Of a DNA stretch of 64,000 nt, positions 43,811 to 54,685 are shown one piece after another (the first letter of the stretch is position 1; each line of letters opens with the position of its first letter). The notes under the pieces were generated by a model. That model worked only from the letters and a program-made list of their open reading frames with translations. It made no database searches and was not told where the DNA came from. The translations under genes and the position numbers were made by a program. This DNA comes from Hirsutella rhossiliensis (taxonomy: Eukaryota; Ascomycota; Sordariomycetes; Hypocreales; Ophiocordycipitaceae), in contig NW_025408667.1 in NCBI RefSeq assembly GCF_020360975.1, forward strand, positions 6,076,001-6,140,000, given 5' to 3'.

Positions 43811-44967
43811 ATGCATGGTTCGGAAGAGGCGGTCCGCCCAGTCACGCTAGAGATTCGTCCCGGTGCCTATTTGGAAGCTAGCTGCTGGTGGGTTTGGAGA
43901 AATGGCGGATGTGATCGGCGCGTATATGCAGAAGCTGGAGATGTCCTGGTCAGGGATACACGAACCATCCAATGCAAGGGATGGTTAAAGACTTAGGCTG
44001 ACTGTTAGACGTTTACCTTAAGGGTTGACTCACAGTCAGCCGAGCAACAGCGGACCAGAGGCCCGAAAGAGGAGGAAGGTGCATGAGTCTACCCGGCTGA
44101 AAGATGCCAAGAGGTGGCCAAAGTTGCACTGCGGAGGACTTAGGGATATTTTGCCGGAGCTCGCATCAGGGGTTAGAGACAAGCTCGACCAGGGAAGCCC
44201 GTTCCACACTCGTGTGAAAAGCAGAGGAGCATAGACATCAACTCTCCTATTCTTCTTCTTCTCTATCACCCTCCTTGATCTTGCAGCTCTCCGAGAGCCA
44301 ACAAGCGACAGACGATCTAACAAAGGCTCTTCTGCCCGCCATGTCGAATAATTCTGCCTCGACGATTCAGCAAGATGCGAGTCCATTTAATACTGAGTCG
44401 GTTGCCTGTGGACAAACTGGTCATCTCCCTGTCATCGATGGGCTTCTACGTCCTACCTCGCCAACCTCGGAGGTTTGGGACACCGAAACTCAATACAACG
44501 GCGTAAGCCGTCGCGATGAACAGGCGCAAGGCGAGATTGCAGAGTCACCTACAGCAGATGTATATCCGGTGCTCGCACCTATCGATCTTCAAGACTCTTC
44601 CTCTTGCAGCGACGGGAAGGAGAATCGTCCTCCTGGACTTGTATTTCAGGTCGCCGCATCCGACACTTGCTATCGAGTAGAGGCCAAGGGTTCCATCGAT
44701 AGCGGACAAGACGAACATATTGAACTGGAGTTCGGTCTCCCTCTTTGCAAGCCTGTTCAAATCACCATGAGGTTCTCCCGGTGTTCTCCAGGCTCGTCAC
44801 GACGCGCCAGACAGCGCGAGCTGAAGAACCATGATGAAATCCCCGGGAGGAAGGATGCATGGCTTCGATCACCTGAGCAAAGATGGCAAGCTCCTAGTCA
44901 AAGACACAAGAGGCAGCGTGCTTACAAATTTCGGAGGAGCAAGCGACCGGCCGTGGAAGAGTGTTGA
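43811..44967 (+). CDS. gene B': three-exon unknown basic protein, 343 aa
   Basis: Exons 43811-43983, 44036-44213 and 44287-44967 join in phase (1,032 nt). Introns are 52 nt (GTTAAA...CACAG) and 73 nt (GTGAAA...TGCAG). The ATG at 43811 follows an in-frame stop, though an upstream exon cannot be excluded. Visible parts: RVYAEAGDVLVRDTRTI, a basic patch SNSGPEARKRRKVHE, GGLRDILPELASG, LSESQQATDDLTKALLPAM, PPGLVFQVAASDTCYRVEA, IELEFGLPLCKPVQI and a basic tail (HKRQRAYKFRRSKRP) likely to act as nuclear signal. It is paralogous to gene B and convergent with A'. I recognise no domain; the nuclear location is inference. Confidence 0.68.
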
Positions 44968-46268
44968 ATTTGAATATCTTTACCAGCCCTTAGAATGGTA
45001 GTGGTTTTTAGATGCCTCCTCTATGAAACATTGATTCCACAAGCCAGAATCAGCATCCTCAGTTGCCTTCATGCAAAACATGTCGGGGAACTGCCCCATA
45101 TTGACCAACTCGTGCGATGTGTGCTGATGGTTCAATACGTTGTCGCCTGTAAATGTGTCACGCGCTTAGAGACCTGGGTTGCGTCATCTGAAACCGAAGT
45201 GGGGATCACGACGCGCGGCAGGACCTATATAAGGATGCGGGGATAACCCCAGCCTGCTGGAGGAGCTCTTTAGAGATCAACGATTGCATCACTGGCCCCC
45301 GTTCTTCACTCTCTGTTTCGTCGTGATTGTGCGCCTTACAAAATTCCCCCTGCTGCCTTCCAGCATGGGTGGCAGTACGCTGGAACAGCTGCGAATCCAT
45401 GCTTGGCTCGCCACTGTCATCAGAACTGTACTCGGCAGTAAGCTCGTTCTCCTCCCAGTTTCAGATACGATTGCTGCTTCATTCGTGCAGGTGAGCAGGG
45501 AACATCTGAACGCCTGGACACTTTCACAATGAATGAACTTAGCCGCCATGATCAGGACATCGATGCCGGTTTCCGGATGACGAGATAATGCGATGTCTTC
45601 GTAGCAAAGCGCTTTAGGTCGTCCGCGACTACGGTGTCTTGGTATTCCAGCATACGAGAGTCGTTGTCGCATTCAGACTCGTCTTTCCCATCCTATACTT
45701 GATCATCAGACTACAGGCCCTTCTGCGAGTCCGTGAAGTCCTTCTTTGGGACATGTCTTTCAGACAACTGGTGGAAATTTGCGTGAACTAACGTAGGTAC
45801 TCCGATCGAGGAGGGTGTGCCTGAACTGAAGATCATACGCACGAGATGATATACGCGGAATTCATAGCTTCCTTTAATGCCTTGGAAGGCACCTTTGCGT
45901 CACGCTTCCAACTATGAAAGCCTTATCCTTTGAATTATTGAAAGGATACTTGGAGCGTTTGCGCGACCTAAATGCGGCGTCTGCGTGTGGCCCAAACTTG
46001 ATGCTTAAATTAAAGGAAGTAGCCGTAGGCGGAGAGCGGATATTGATGTAATTACCGTCTGTGTGGATAGGCTAACTGAGGCTCAGTTGGGTCTTTGATC
46101 GATGATCGTGTTGTTCTTGTTATTCTTCGCTATCTAGACCATGCTGTGAGGTTTGAGGGTTGTGTGTGTGTATGCGGGAAACCGCTGTTCCCTGCTGACG
46201 CACGTGATATCCTCCTGCGATGTGCGCTCTCGTACAAATGATCAGACAGTCTGTCTGATTTAGTGCCC
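44968..46268. other. B'-A' intergenic region
   Basis: The first part matches the spacer beside gene B in the left arm (from about 44970 to 45110). The remaining 1.1 kb has no counterpart in the left arm and no supported gene; TATATAAGG at 45227 is not followed by a convincing frame. Either the left arm lost this DNA or the right arm gained it. Confidence 0.5.
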
Positions 46269-47161
46269 TCAGAATAATACAAGGTGCTCCGTCGATCGTT
46301 CAGTACCGGGGTCTGTCACCACAGACAGTTGCATCTCTCTGTCTGCCCCTTTCTTCTGGTGTTCTCTCATCATACTGTCCAGAGGTACTGCTAGCACAAC
46401 TAAAATCGCCAGACAAAGTCCACACTGACCTCCAAACTGGTGTCTCACCCAACCATTCACAGAACATATCAGGAACACAGACGATGCTAGGAACGCCAAT
46501 CCGCTTACTGCTCCAAGCCACGGCATCCCCTGATTTGACGTCGGCTGCTCTGGCTGAGGCTGGTTAGAGTGCCGGTCAAAACGACGGAAACACTGTGTCT
46601 TCCTCCATATCGCCATAACCATAATCACGGTAGCCAAGTGAGACACCATTGGAGCAGCCCACCAGTATTCGACGCCAGATAGCCTGAATTGCCAGACGGT
46701 CGCCCCAATAAAGGGAAGGTGGAAGACTAGTGCTAGTCCAAAAATGTTGATTCTCGCCCGATTGACGGCGTGAGAAAAATAGGCGTCAATCAAGGGATCG
46801 ACAACTTGAATCAGCTGTAAACCAATGAGTATATTGGGGAGATAACTAGGCGGGCCTGAATGAGGAGTACCTCGATGATGTCGACGCATAACATGGTGAC
46901 CCCTTTCCAGGCTGTGAAGAAGGGGTAAGCAAGGACGCTTGGCACGAGTGCATTTCTCGCACTGCCGAACAGAGCGGCGAATACCAGTCCGGTACCCGAG
47001 AGGAGACAGGCCGTGGAAATCAACGCGCAAGTTCGCCTACGCGAAGCTACTCGTGGCTTGACTCTGATCATCCAGTACAGATAAAGCGCCAGAAAGACCG
47101 CGGTCACGGCAAAAACGACACAGGCCTCGGTGATCTCCTTGATGGTAATCTCGTCCCGCAT
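46269..47161 (-). CDS. gene A': paralogue of the seven-segment membrane protein, 278 aa
   Basis: Exons 46871-47161 and 46269-46814 join across a 56-nt intron at the same position as in gene A, and exon 1 is 291 nt in both. The start at 47161 (MRDEITIKEITEACVV) was chosen because it aligns with the gene A start and leaves the TATA box (47261-47268) 107 bp upstream, as in gene A; an earlier in-frame ATG at 47227 would lie too close to it. Shared blocks include LYWMIRVKPR, AALFGSARNAL, GVEYWWAAPMVSHL and GWVRHQFGGQCGLCL. It lacks a few residues after the third segment and ends earlier (STEHLVLF). Same hydrophobic pattern, function unknown. Confidence 0.82.
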
Positions 47162-47227
47162 GTCGAAATGCGGCAGCCTTGAATGGTGGAGAGAGCGGAA
47201 TTCGGACTCAGAGTAATGAGAAGGCAT

Positions 47228-47692
47228 ATGAGCACTGGACTTGCCCCGAACGAGACGTGATTTATATAATGTTAAGTCATAATAGCAAATGTTGGTACTT
47301 GGAAAGTAACGCTTAGATGAAGAGAGCCACAGGACGTTGTCTAGTCACTTTGCAAACGGGAAGACATCCCTAGAGTGAGGTGGTGATGGAGTGCTTTGTG
47401 CATCGTAAGGTTACACCATCATTGTCTTGAGACTGGGCTATAGTTGATATGGTGATTTACATATATGAGGCGGGTGAGCTTCCTCCACATTGTAACGGCC
47501 TGGTCAGAGCAAGGGGGGTGGAACGGCATGTCTTCAACTAGTCAATGCGGTTGACCCCTGGTTACGAGGCCATCCAGTAGATCGGCATGACTAGCAGTGC
47601 ATACAACCTGGTCCATGAACTATGGCTTGCATGCGCCTAAGCTCGCTTTGACTAGGGAGGTCGGAACGCCATGGGCCTGCGAAGAGGGTAAC
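47228..47692 (-). promoter_or_regulatory. gene A' upstream region with TATA box
   Basis: TATATAAA on the minus strand (47261-47268) is the probable core promoter of A'. No gene is supported in the rest, and solo LTR 2 follows. Confidence 0.6.
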
Positions 47693-47973
47693 TGTCGGCG
47701 GACCAGGGCTGCCACGTTGGGGAGGGACCTGGAGAAGGGATCCCTGGCCTATGTAGCAGGAACGCATGAAGACTTCCTGAGTAAGGAAGGCTACCCCTTT
47801 ATGCGTGGGCACAGCCAGTAAAGCTCCTTACTCAGGAGGTCCCCATAAGTCCCTAAGACCTCTTGTATAAATAGCCCCTTCAGACTGCCCCCTTTAGAGA
47901 GAGAACATGCATCTTGAACCTAGCTGTGTGACCCCCTTATTCCGATGTGTATTGACATAACATTTCACCGACA
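47693..47973. mobile_element. solo LTR 2 (281 bp), same family as solo LTR 1
   Basis: It differs from solo LTR 1 by only a few positions (for example GGAAGG against GGAAAG, and one extra C before TTTAGAG). The 5-bp duplication GTAAC flanks it (47688-47692 and 47974-47978). It is in the same orientation as solo LTR 1. Confidence 0.93.
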
Positions 47974-47978
47974 GTAAC

Positions 47979-48164
47979 CTATCTGGGTCTGCAGTCAAAA
48001 ATGAAGGTGGGCGTGACGACACCATGTGCTCCTTGGTGGAGATGAACCAAATAGAGAAGGTCAAAGATACGAGCAAAGGTGTCGCTACTCCATTCCACGT
48101 TGGGATAGTCATACAATAGCGCGGCCGCAAGAAGGGTTTCGTACTGGCTCGCAGAGCCGAGAAC
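47979..48164 (-). pseudogene. 61-aa C-terminal gene fragment next to solo LTR 2
   Basis: This minus-strand frame looks protein-like: SASQYETLLAAALLYDYPNV, WSSDTFARIFDLLYLVHLHQ, then a stop (TAG, 47979-47981) only five bases from the solo LTR. It is preceded by a stop at its 5' side, so it is either a terminal exon or a relic. Family not recognised. Confidence 0.35.
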
Positions 48165-48293
48165 TTAAGGTCATCCCTGATCTCGGCCTCGTCGGGGCCG
48201 TTGGTCGTGGACATCAAGAAATAGCAGGATTTTCAGGCGGGAAGGGAAAGAGCACTGGAGCAGAGGATAGATCTTTAAGATGGAAAAGGATAA

Positions 48294-48808
48294 CTAGTTA
48301 CTTGGCGATTCCTTCGGCTTATTCGTCTCGTCGAGAACCATCTTCATCGCCCTTTCTAAAAGCTTTCTACCCTTAACGCTGTCCATCTCGGCAACAGAAC
48401 ACGATTCTTGACCCTCCATAAAACCGCGCTCGCACCGCAACTCCCTAATTTGACGATTCTTCTGGTCTCTTCCTGCCATGTTTCGCGCATGCTTGTTTCC
48501 ATTTCGGCGGTGATGCTCTCAAAAACCGGGATGTTTACTCCCACACCCAACATGAAAGGCCCCCAAAAATTTCTATTCTCACTGAGCTTTCGACACTCCC
48601 AGTAACGGAATAGAGATGCTTTATCTCTAAGGTCGTGGAACTTGCTGCGGAATCTTTTGTCCTGCATACACCTCTTGCAAGTTTCGGTGATGATCTGAAA
48701 CGGCTGGACTCCAAGTTGGCACGGCTCGTCATGGCTGCATTTCTTCTGGTCAACATCATTGAGGTGACCGCACCTAACCGAACATGGGGTGATGAAATGC
48801 GATGCCAT
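48294..48808 (-). pseudogene. cysteine-rich hypothetical protein, probably frameshifted
   Basis: From the ATG at 48808 the product reads MASHFITPCSVRCGHLNDVD with several Cys and His residues (CSHDEPC, CKRCMQDKRF), then FRYWECRKLSENRNFWGPF. Near 48480 a second frame takes over with better protein character (NRQIRELRCERGFMEGQESC, KLLERAMKMVLDET) and ends at 48294. The change has no intron signals. The Cys/His pattern may bind zinc. I do not recognise the family. Confidence 0.45.
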
Positions 48809-50427
48809 CGTCTTATCGCAGGTAGCTTGGCAGCGGTTTTTTTTGAGTCGCAGAAGAGCTGAAATGGTGATAACTTTGTCTACATATATCTGCGCGGCTG
48901 CGCCTTTCAACGCCTTATATGTAAATTTACTGGTCCGCAGCTGCTAGCACTCTCTATGCACCTACAGTGTGAAAGAAGCCAATACGAAGCTATCGAAGGA
49001 CCTGAAGTCTCATTACTATGCTATGTCGTTGCCGTATCACCTGCGGCATGCATGCAGGGTGCAAACTTGGTTACAAGATCAATCAGGCAAGACGCACGGC
49101 TGCGTAGAGAACTACTGCACCCACCCAAGATAGAATGATCATCATATCTCAGGACCGGGCTTGGTTTAACCGGCAAAGACGGCCGCTAGGTACTGAAGCG
49201 AAACACAGAGAGCCGCTCTGTCCTAGTTCACAGGCATTCATAATGTTCCGCCCCCTTCTTTCCGACATTGTATTTAACCCCCAGTGATCACGAATGCGGC
49301 TTGGAAGAACACCTGTTGTTTGCAAAGCGGAGGTGGAGACAAATACCATCGTGTCCATTGGCGGACGGCGATTTAGTCTACGAGGTGCTTCTTTTCTCGC
49401 CATGATGGAGAGACCCATTGCCCTGAGTGCTGTCTCTGGACTCTTGACTCCAGCGTGTACCTATGTAAAGCCCACCTGCTCCAGGGCATGATCTGCCATC
49501 CCTCCCTCATTCATATTCAACGAGTCTTGGCCGTGTTGCACTCGCAAGTCTTGTCATTATTGAAGATGAGTCCAGACAAGTTACAACTCGGCCAAGCTTC
49601 CTCATACACCTTGGTCCTTCTCGAATCAGAAGACAACATATCCCGACAGTCGCTCTGTCACCTCAGTCCTCAGACCCCTCTGAAAACGCAATGAATGAAG
49701 GCTTGTGGATGGGCAGTGCGAGGGAAGTCAAAAATAGGAGGCATTGTTCCGAAGAGAAGCAAGACAGCACATCCGGATCATCTGAGAGGCCAGTAGCCCG
49801 TGTTTTGATGAACCCATGGGTGTGAGGCTCATTGGCACCTTGTCCACGCCAGCGGCACTTTTGGGACCCATATCGCTATGGTCGTCAGCGCAGAGAGCGC
49901 TGATGACAAGCATCTGGGCTGGGATGGTTTGACGTCTGCAGAGCCGATACAGATACTAGATGATCGCAGGTAATGACTGCGAGGTGACGGCCTTGACGGT
50001 CAAGCCCATGGTGGGTGTCATCTGAGACGCGTCCGCTGCACGGCTGTCCGCCTGCGCCGCTCCGGGCGACTGTGAATTGGGAAGTGATGAGGCAATCCCG
50101 GGTTCCACGTCGCTCCGTCTACCACTCAGGTTGCATTCTTCCGAGTGTGGTTGGTCCGCTTACGGTAAACTGGACGAGGCAAGCCCATCCAGTTGCTTCA
50201 TACGAGAACGGCTCAGAACTTGAGAGCTGGCCCGCCCCGGCAGGTTTGAGACGCTAATCCGAAACAGCTTCCATTAGTAACCGCTGACCCGTCGAGATTG
50301 TTCTGGGATTAGTGCATCCGCAAGCCCTGCCTTGCCAGTATTTCCCCCGCTCCAGCTCCGTAGTCCATCCACCCTGAGGAGTCCGACCTCATTCATACTC
50401 AGTTCATCATTTCGTGGGTTATCCACC
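48809..50427. other. intergenic region without supported gene
   Basis: The 1.6 kb contains short motif-free frames only. The last 150 bases should include the promoter of the gene starting at 50428. Confidence 0.5.
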
Positions 50428-51940
50428 ATGGCTCACCGCGATCACGACGTGGTCCAAGACTTCGAAAATCAACGTACCAGTCCCATCACGAACGGAGAAG
50501 TCATTGAATTTTTGAAAACACTTCCAAGGCAGAACCCCTTCGGCTTTTTCGACGGCGAAAAACCCGGGTTTCTTCGACAAATCTACCTGCCGCTTCGTCA
50601 AGTATTTGGGCAGCCAAGCTTTTCTCGGGCGAATTTCCTGAAAATTCAGCAAATAACTCATCTTGAAATCCCCAACAGTATTTCTAGCCATTTCCCTCGG
50701 TGGCTTGAAAAACCTATAGACTTCTGGGAAAACTTCATCGACGAGCTGCCACGATACAGCCAAGAGAAAATAGAGGATAGAGCCCGAACCTTTCTTCAAA
50801 GTGCAGCTCTCCTGGACAAGCAGATTGACCATCAACGAATTTTCCGGCGGTTTGTGGCCGTCTCTGCCTACAGACTTTTCAGACGAGCGACTCCAAAATC
50901 ATCAACCCGGATCTTGAACACAAACATCCAGATATTTCTCCATCAGGTTGGGTTGCCAGGTTCCGAAAAAGATATCGAGATATATGGGAGCATTATCCGG
51001 CGTGGGAAAAGGCTTGTAGACTTCTGTCGGACGGTGGACGTTGGCGACGACAATGACGTGACTCACGGAGAAACCAATGATTTCGGTCCACTGTTCTTTT
51101 TAATCATTCCGGACTCTATGTGAGCTTTTCTTTAAGTCTTTTCTCCAACGCAAGCGTTTGCTGACCGCGCCTAGCTGGGAGAATAAAGGTCTTCTTGCAA
51201 CTGACTGGACCTCGACTATACACCATCTCCGGAGCAAAAACATCAAAAAGGTGACACAGCAATCGAATGCAAAACGTGTGGCAAGCGACTTGTTGGACTA
51301 TCATCTCAGATTCATCTGGACTCCCAACTTGGATCCTGGTTGCCACGCTGTGAACAAACGAGGGTCAGCGTCGCAAAAGAATGGCACGTCACTGTCATCA
51401 GCTACGAAGAGGCAGCGGGCGGAAAACACGGTCAGCCCTCGACGTCCCATACATGCTCAAAGTAACGATATGCACCCCCAGCAAAGCACCAGGCTGGCAT
51501 CATGGTCTCAAGACATGGTTTTCCCGCCTGCACAGGGCGTATCTCTTCAAGAACATCACCCACTGAACTGGCACGTCTTGGGCACGCAGCCAGGAGACAC
51601 TTCCAGATTCGCTTTCGACATCGTGCATACTCCAAGTGATGGAGATCAAGGACTCCAGGCACTCGTTTCAGCTGCTTGTTCTGCGGATGCCAACTTGCTT
51701 GTCTCTGGACCGGAGGCGAATTCAAATGAAAACACGCGCTCGGAACACGAAGTGAGCATCAACCGCCTTTTTGGATTGAACTACGATTTAAGTTACCCTG
51801 GAGCACCAGGGGGCGGATCTGCGCAAACGCAACAAGAAGTGAGCATTGAAAATCTCCTGCCATTAGACCCTGGCTTCTCTGGGATGCCATTGGCACCGAA
51901 CTTTTTTGCGGCAGGACGGGCCAACTGCTCCCAACTTTGA
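50428..51940 (+). CDS. two-exon fungal hypothetical protein, 485 aa
   Basis: Exons 50428-51119 and 51175-51940 join across a 55-nt intron (GTGAGC...CCTAG, with a TGCTGAC branch-like site); the junction restores IWENKGLLATDWTSTI in frame. The N-terminal half is rich in aromatic and charged residues (GEVIEFLKTLPRQNPFGFFD, LRQIYLPLRQVFGQPSF, DHQRIFRRFVAVSAYRLFRR) and looks globular; the C-terminal half is low-complexity and Ser/Gln-rich with a possible nuclear signal (SSATKRQRAEN). I recognise a fungal hypothetical type without known domain. It is fully open, so probably a real host gene. The start has an ACC before ATG. Confidence 0.75.
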
Positions 51941-52649
51941 TGGTATTGGTATGTCTCTCGTCGAATTCCAACTATTCGACAGTCCAAAGAAGATAAACTA
52001 TGCTTCCTTGCGCAACTTCCACGCTTACTTGCTTGGGAATGTGCATTTTCTTTCCATACTCCAAGGTATGCCAAGTTTCCACCTCTTTTATCCTACAACC
52101 CTCGCTCGGGTATATAGGGATGAGGTGCCCGGCTTCGCGAAGTTTACATCCAGTATCTGTTCTGAATATCACGGCCTTTCCATTTCCCTGCAACCATCAG
52201 TATATATGCATCGCGTGACCAGTACAGCATCGGCAAACCTTTGGCTGGAGCGGCTTCCCAATATTTATTAATTCCTTTTCGAAGCATTGTTCTAGTCCTG
52301 GATATATCTCTGACTGCCTCCATCGCGCGTGCGGATTTGCGTGTAACCACCTGTACAGCTCGTCCACGATCACTCTCTCGTGTTCGTCGAGGTCTTGTTG
52401 AAGGACCTGTTCATCGCCCGCTCTCGCGTGACTCATATGGGCAGACCGGAGAGGGGAAACAAATACTGGTCATTATTTTAGCGTGCATTACCGGTCGTAT
52501 CCCTTTTGTCAACTTACGGGTTCAGCTATCCTGCTTAAAGTCGAGAGAAGAGTTGACGTTTATCTTCCGTTTCGAATCAGCCGGCCCATTCGCCCGGCGC
52601 GGGGTTGTGACTGCCTGACACGGATCATGTGATTGAGCTATAACCTTAT
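51941..52649. other. intergenic region without supported gene
   Basis: Short frames without motifs. It should contain the 3' UTR of the preceding gene and the left edge of the LINE fragment, which I cannot place exactly. Confidence 0.45.
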
Positions 52650-53464
52650 GAACATGTATGCATGGCTACCTTACCTCAGCAAACTCATACAAACCTGATT
52701 TTGTGGCCCCCCGCACACAGAAGAGGATGGACGGACGATGGACTCCACTGCGGGCTCCCCACGCGACGAATGCGAAACAAGCACCCAATGCATTTGTCGC
52801 AACGCATCGCAATTCCTCAGGACGAAGAATCGAAGGAACAGCACCGCAAGATTGAGGGGGACTCCGGCATGGAAGAGTCGGCTGAGGCCGTGATCATGGT
52901 GAGGCGGGGCGCGCCGCCCGCTCCAACCCCCACGAAAATATTCGAGTCGCGTCACGAGACCTAGCAGCAAGATTCGGGAAGCCACGCGGCAGCTTGAAGA
53001 TACAGCGGCGGATAGGACAAAGCAGAGCGCCAGTATTGCAACGCGTTTAACGCCAGACGAAGTCACGACCAATAATAGCACGACCGAGCGGCAGAGGCTC
53101 AGCAGCAGCAGCAGCGGTAGTGTCAACGAAGGCAAAGCTATGGTCCAGACGGCCTTGGACCTGCTGAGCGTATCCCGTCAAGAGATCCAGAGACTTAGCC
53201 GAGCGGTTGTCGAGCGAAATGCGACCATTGATGAACAGCGACAGATGATTCAAGTACTGAATCAGCACGTGAAAGAAACGGGGGAAGGAATGAAGCATCT
53301 GCACAACGGGCTTCGTTAAGTCCGAGTGCAGCTCGAGACCTTGGCTACTCAGCATCCTCTGTTCATAACAGTCCGCAGGTGTCATACGCGAATGCTGCAC
53401 GGACATCACCGTCGAGTCAATCAATGAATCGTGGCAACCTATCATCGACACCATTAACCGTAAG
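52650..53464 (+). pseudogene. LINE ORF1 (Tad1-like) fragment, truncated by copia-2
   Basis: Readable parts are RRMRNKHPMHLSQRIAIPQD, then a coiled-coil-like stretch (ALDLLSVSRQEIQRLSRAVV, RNATIDEQRQMIQVLNQHVK) and SYANAARTSPSSQSMNRGN, which corresponds to the 'SYADVARTPPSSQ' motif after the coiled coil in fungal LINE ORF1. Stops and frame changes separate them. The fragment ends where the LTR of copia-2 begins (53465), before the expected 'TDTLYCTID' block, so copia-2 inserted into it. Confidence 0.62.
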
Positions 53465-53606
53465 TGTTGCGATTGAACCTACTTCTATTCTATTCTGTCT
53501 GACAGCTCTCAACATACATATATACATAGCGGCACGTCCGTGCCACTATCCAGTGACTCACCACTTGTAGGTGCTGCCTAAACATGTCTTGGTCCATGTC
53601 TCAACA
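53465..53606 (-). repeat. copia-2 3' LTR, 142 bp
   Basis: Read on the minus strand it starts TGTTGAGACATGG and ends CGCAACA, preceded by the polypurine tract CTCTAGGGGAG (53607-53617 on plus). There is no partner LTR in the window. Confidence 0.75.
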
Positions 53607-53648
53607 CTCCCCTAGAGCTGTCAGACTTCAACCAATACAATGGCAACG

Positions 53649-54685
53649 CTATTCATAGCGTATGGGTCCAATTCCAATCCTCCTCCTGTTCCTCTCGAAA
53701 GCATCCCTAGGCAGAGGCTTGGTCATCCCATCTGCTAGCATATTCTCCCCTGGAACCCAGTAGACTTGAATTCTCCCTTCCTTGACCTCATCAACGACGT
53801 GATGAAATGCTATATCAACATGCTTGATTTTCGACGTGTTCGATACTCCTCGGGTCAGCTGTACAGCTCCCTTATTATCTCCAAGCAGTAGTGGCACTGT
53901 TTGCTCCCCCTTTCCTTCCAGTTCTGCAAGTAGTCGACGTCCCCAGAGAGCAGCTTTTGTGGCCTCCCCCATCCCAACATACTCTGCTTCTGTCGTAGAT
54001 CTTGCCACTGATTTCATCTTCTTGCTATACGTCATGACGGCGCCTCCGTAGACCATAAAGATGAACCCCAGGATACTCTTCCGGTCCCTTGATCAGTAGC
54101 GTAGTCGGTGTCAGAGAACGCTTCCCATCTTGCAGGCCTGCAGAGCCGACGTGCCCTTCGATGTTGTGGTCAATGGAATAATAGTCGATATCGCTGCCTT
54201 CGACTCCTTGTGCGTGCTCATTATTTCCGCCATATGTGATACCGTGGTGAATAGTCCTGCTGACATAACCCAATATTCGTAGCAAAGCCTTCCAGTGGTT
54301 CCAGCATGCCTCTACCGTGAAAGATGCCATTCTGTTAACTGCGAATATAATGTCGAACCTCGTATTGCATAGCCAAATCAGCTTTCGAGCAATTCCACGT
54401 ATTTCAACCATTCGTCATGGTTCAGAGGCCGTCCCGGTTCCTCAACGAGCTTCCGTATAGCTCCAGGTTCCATGGGGGTTGCGTGCTTCATTGAGTCGTC
54501 GTAGAGAAATTCTGCCACGATTTCCTTCGCAAATTGTGATTGATCAATCATCAGCTTTCCTTTGTGCCTTTGAATCCGAATTCCGAGAATGTTCTCTGCT
54601 TCTCCGAGGTCTTTCATCTCAAATCTTCCCTTCAGCTTTTCCTTGACCCGTTCAATGGCAACCTCGTCCCCCCCTGTAATCATAA
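53649..54685 (-). pseudogene. copia-2 RT C-terminal part and RNase H
   Basis: The first frame, just left of the MULE, reads ITGGDEVAIERVKEKLKGRF and MKDLGEAENILGIRIQRHKG, the palm-to-connection part of copia RT. It shifts near 54400 into RFDIIFAVNRMAS and then near 54040 into RNase H: VARSTTEAEYVGMGEATKAA, LLLGDNKGAVQLTRG and KHVDIAFHHVVDEVKEGRI, ending GMTKPLPRDAF before 53649. Three frames are needed, so the copy is dead. Confidence 0.85.
54678..54685. repeat. MULE target-site duplication (AATCATAA)
   Basis: AATCATAA occurs directly before the left TIR and directly after the right TIR (58143-58150). Fusing the copia-2 halves at one copy restores VDDFMITGGDE. Confidence 0.9.

Noticed and set aside
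45206..45672. Genes in the B'-A' spacer
   Set aside because: A TATA-like box and short frames exist, but no frame has motifs, splice support or a counterpart in the left arm.
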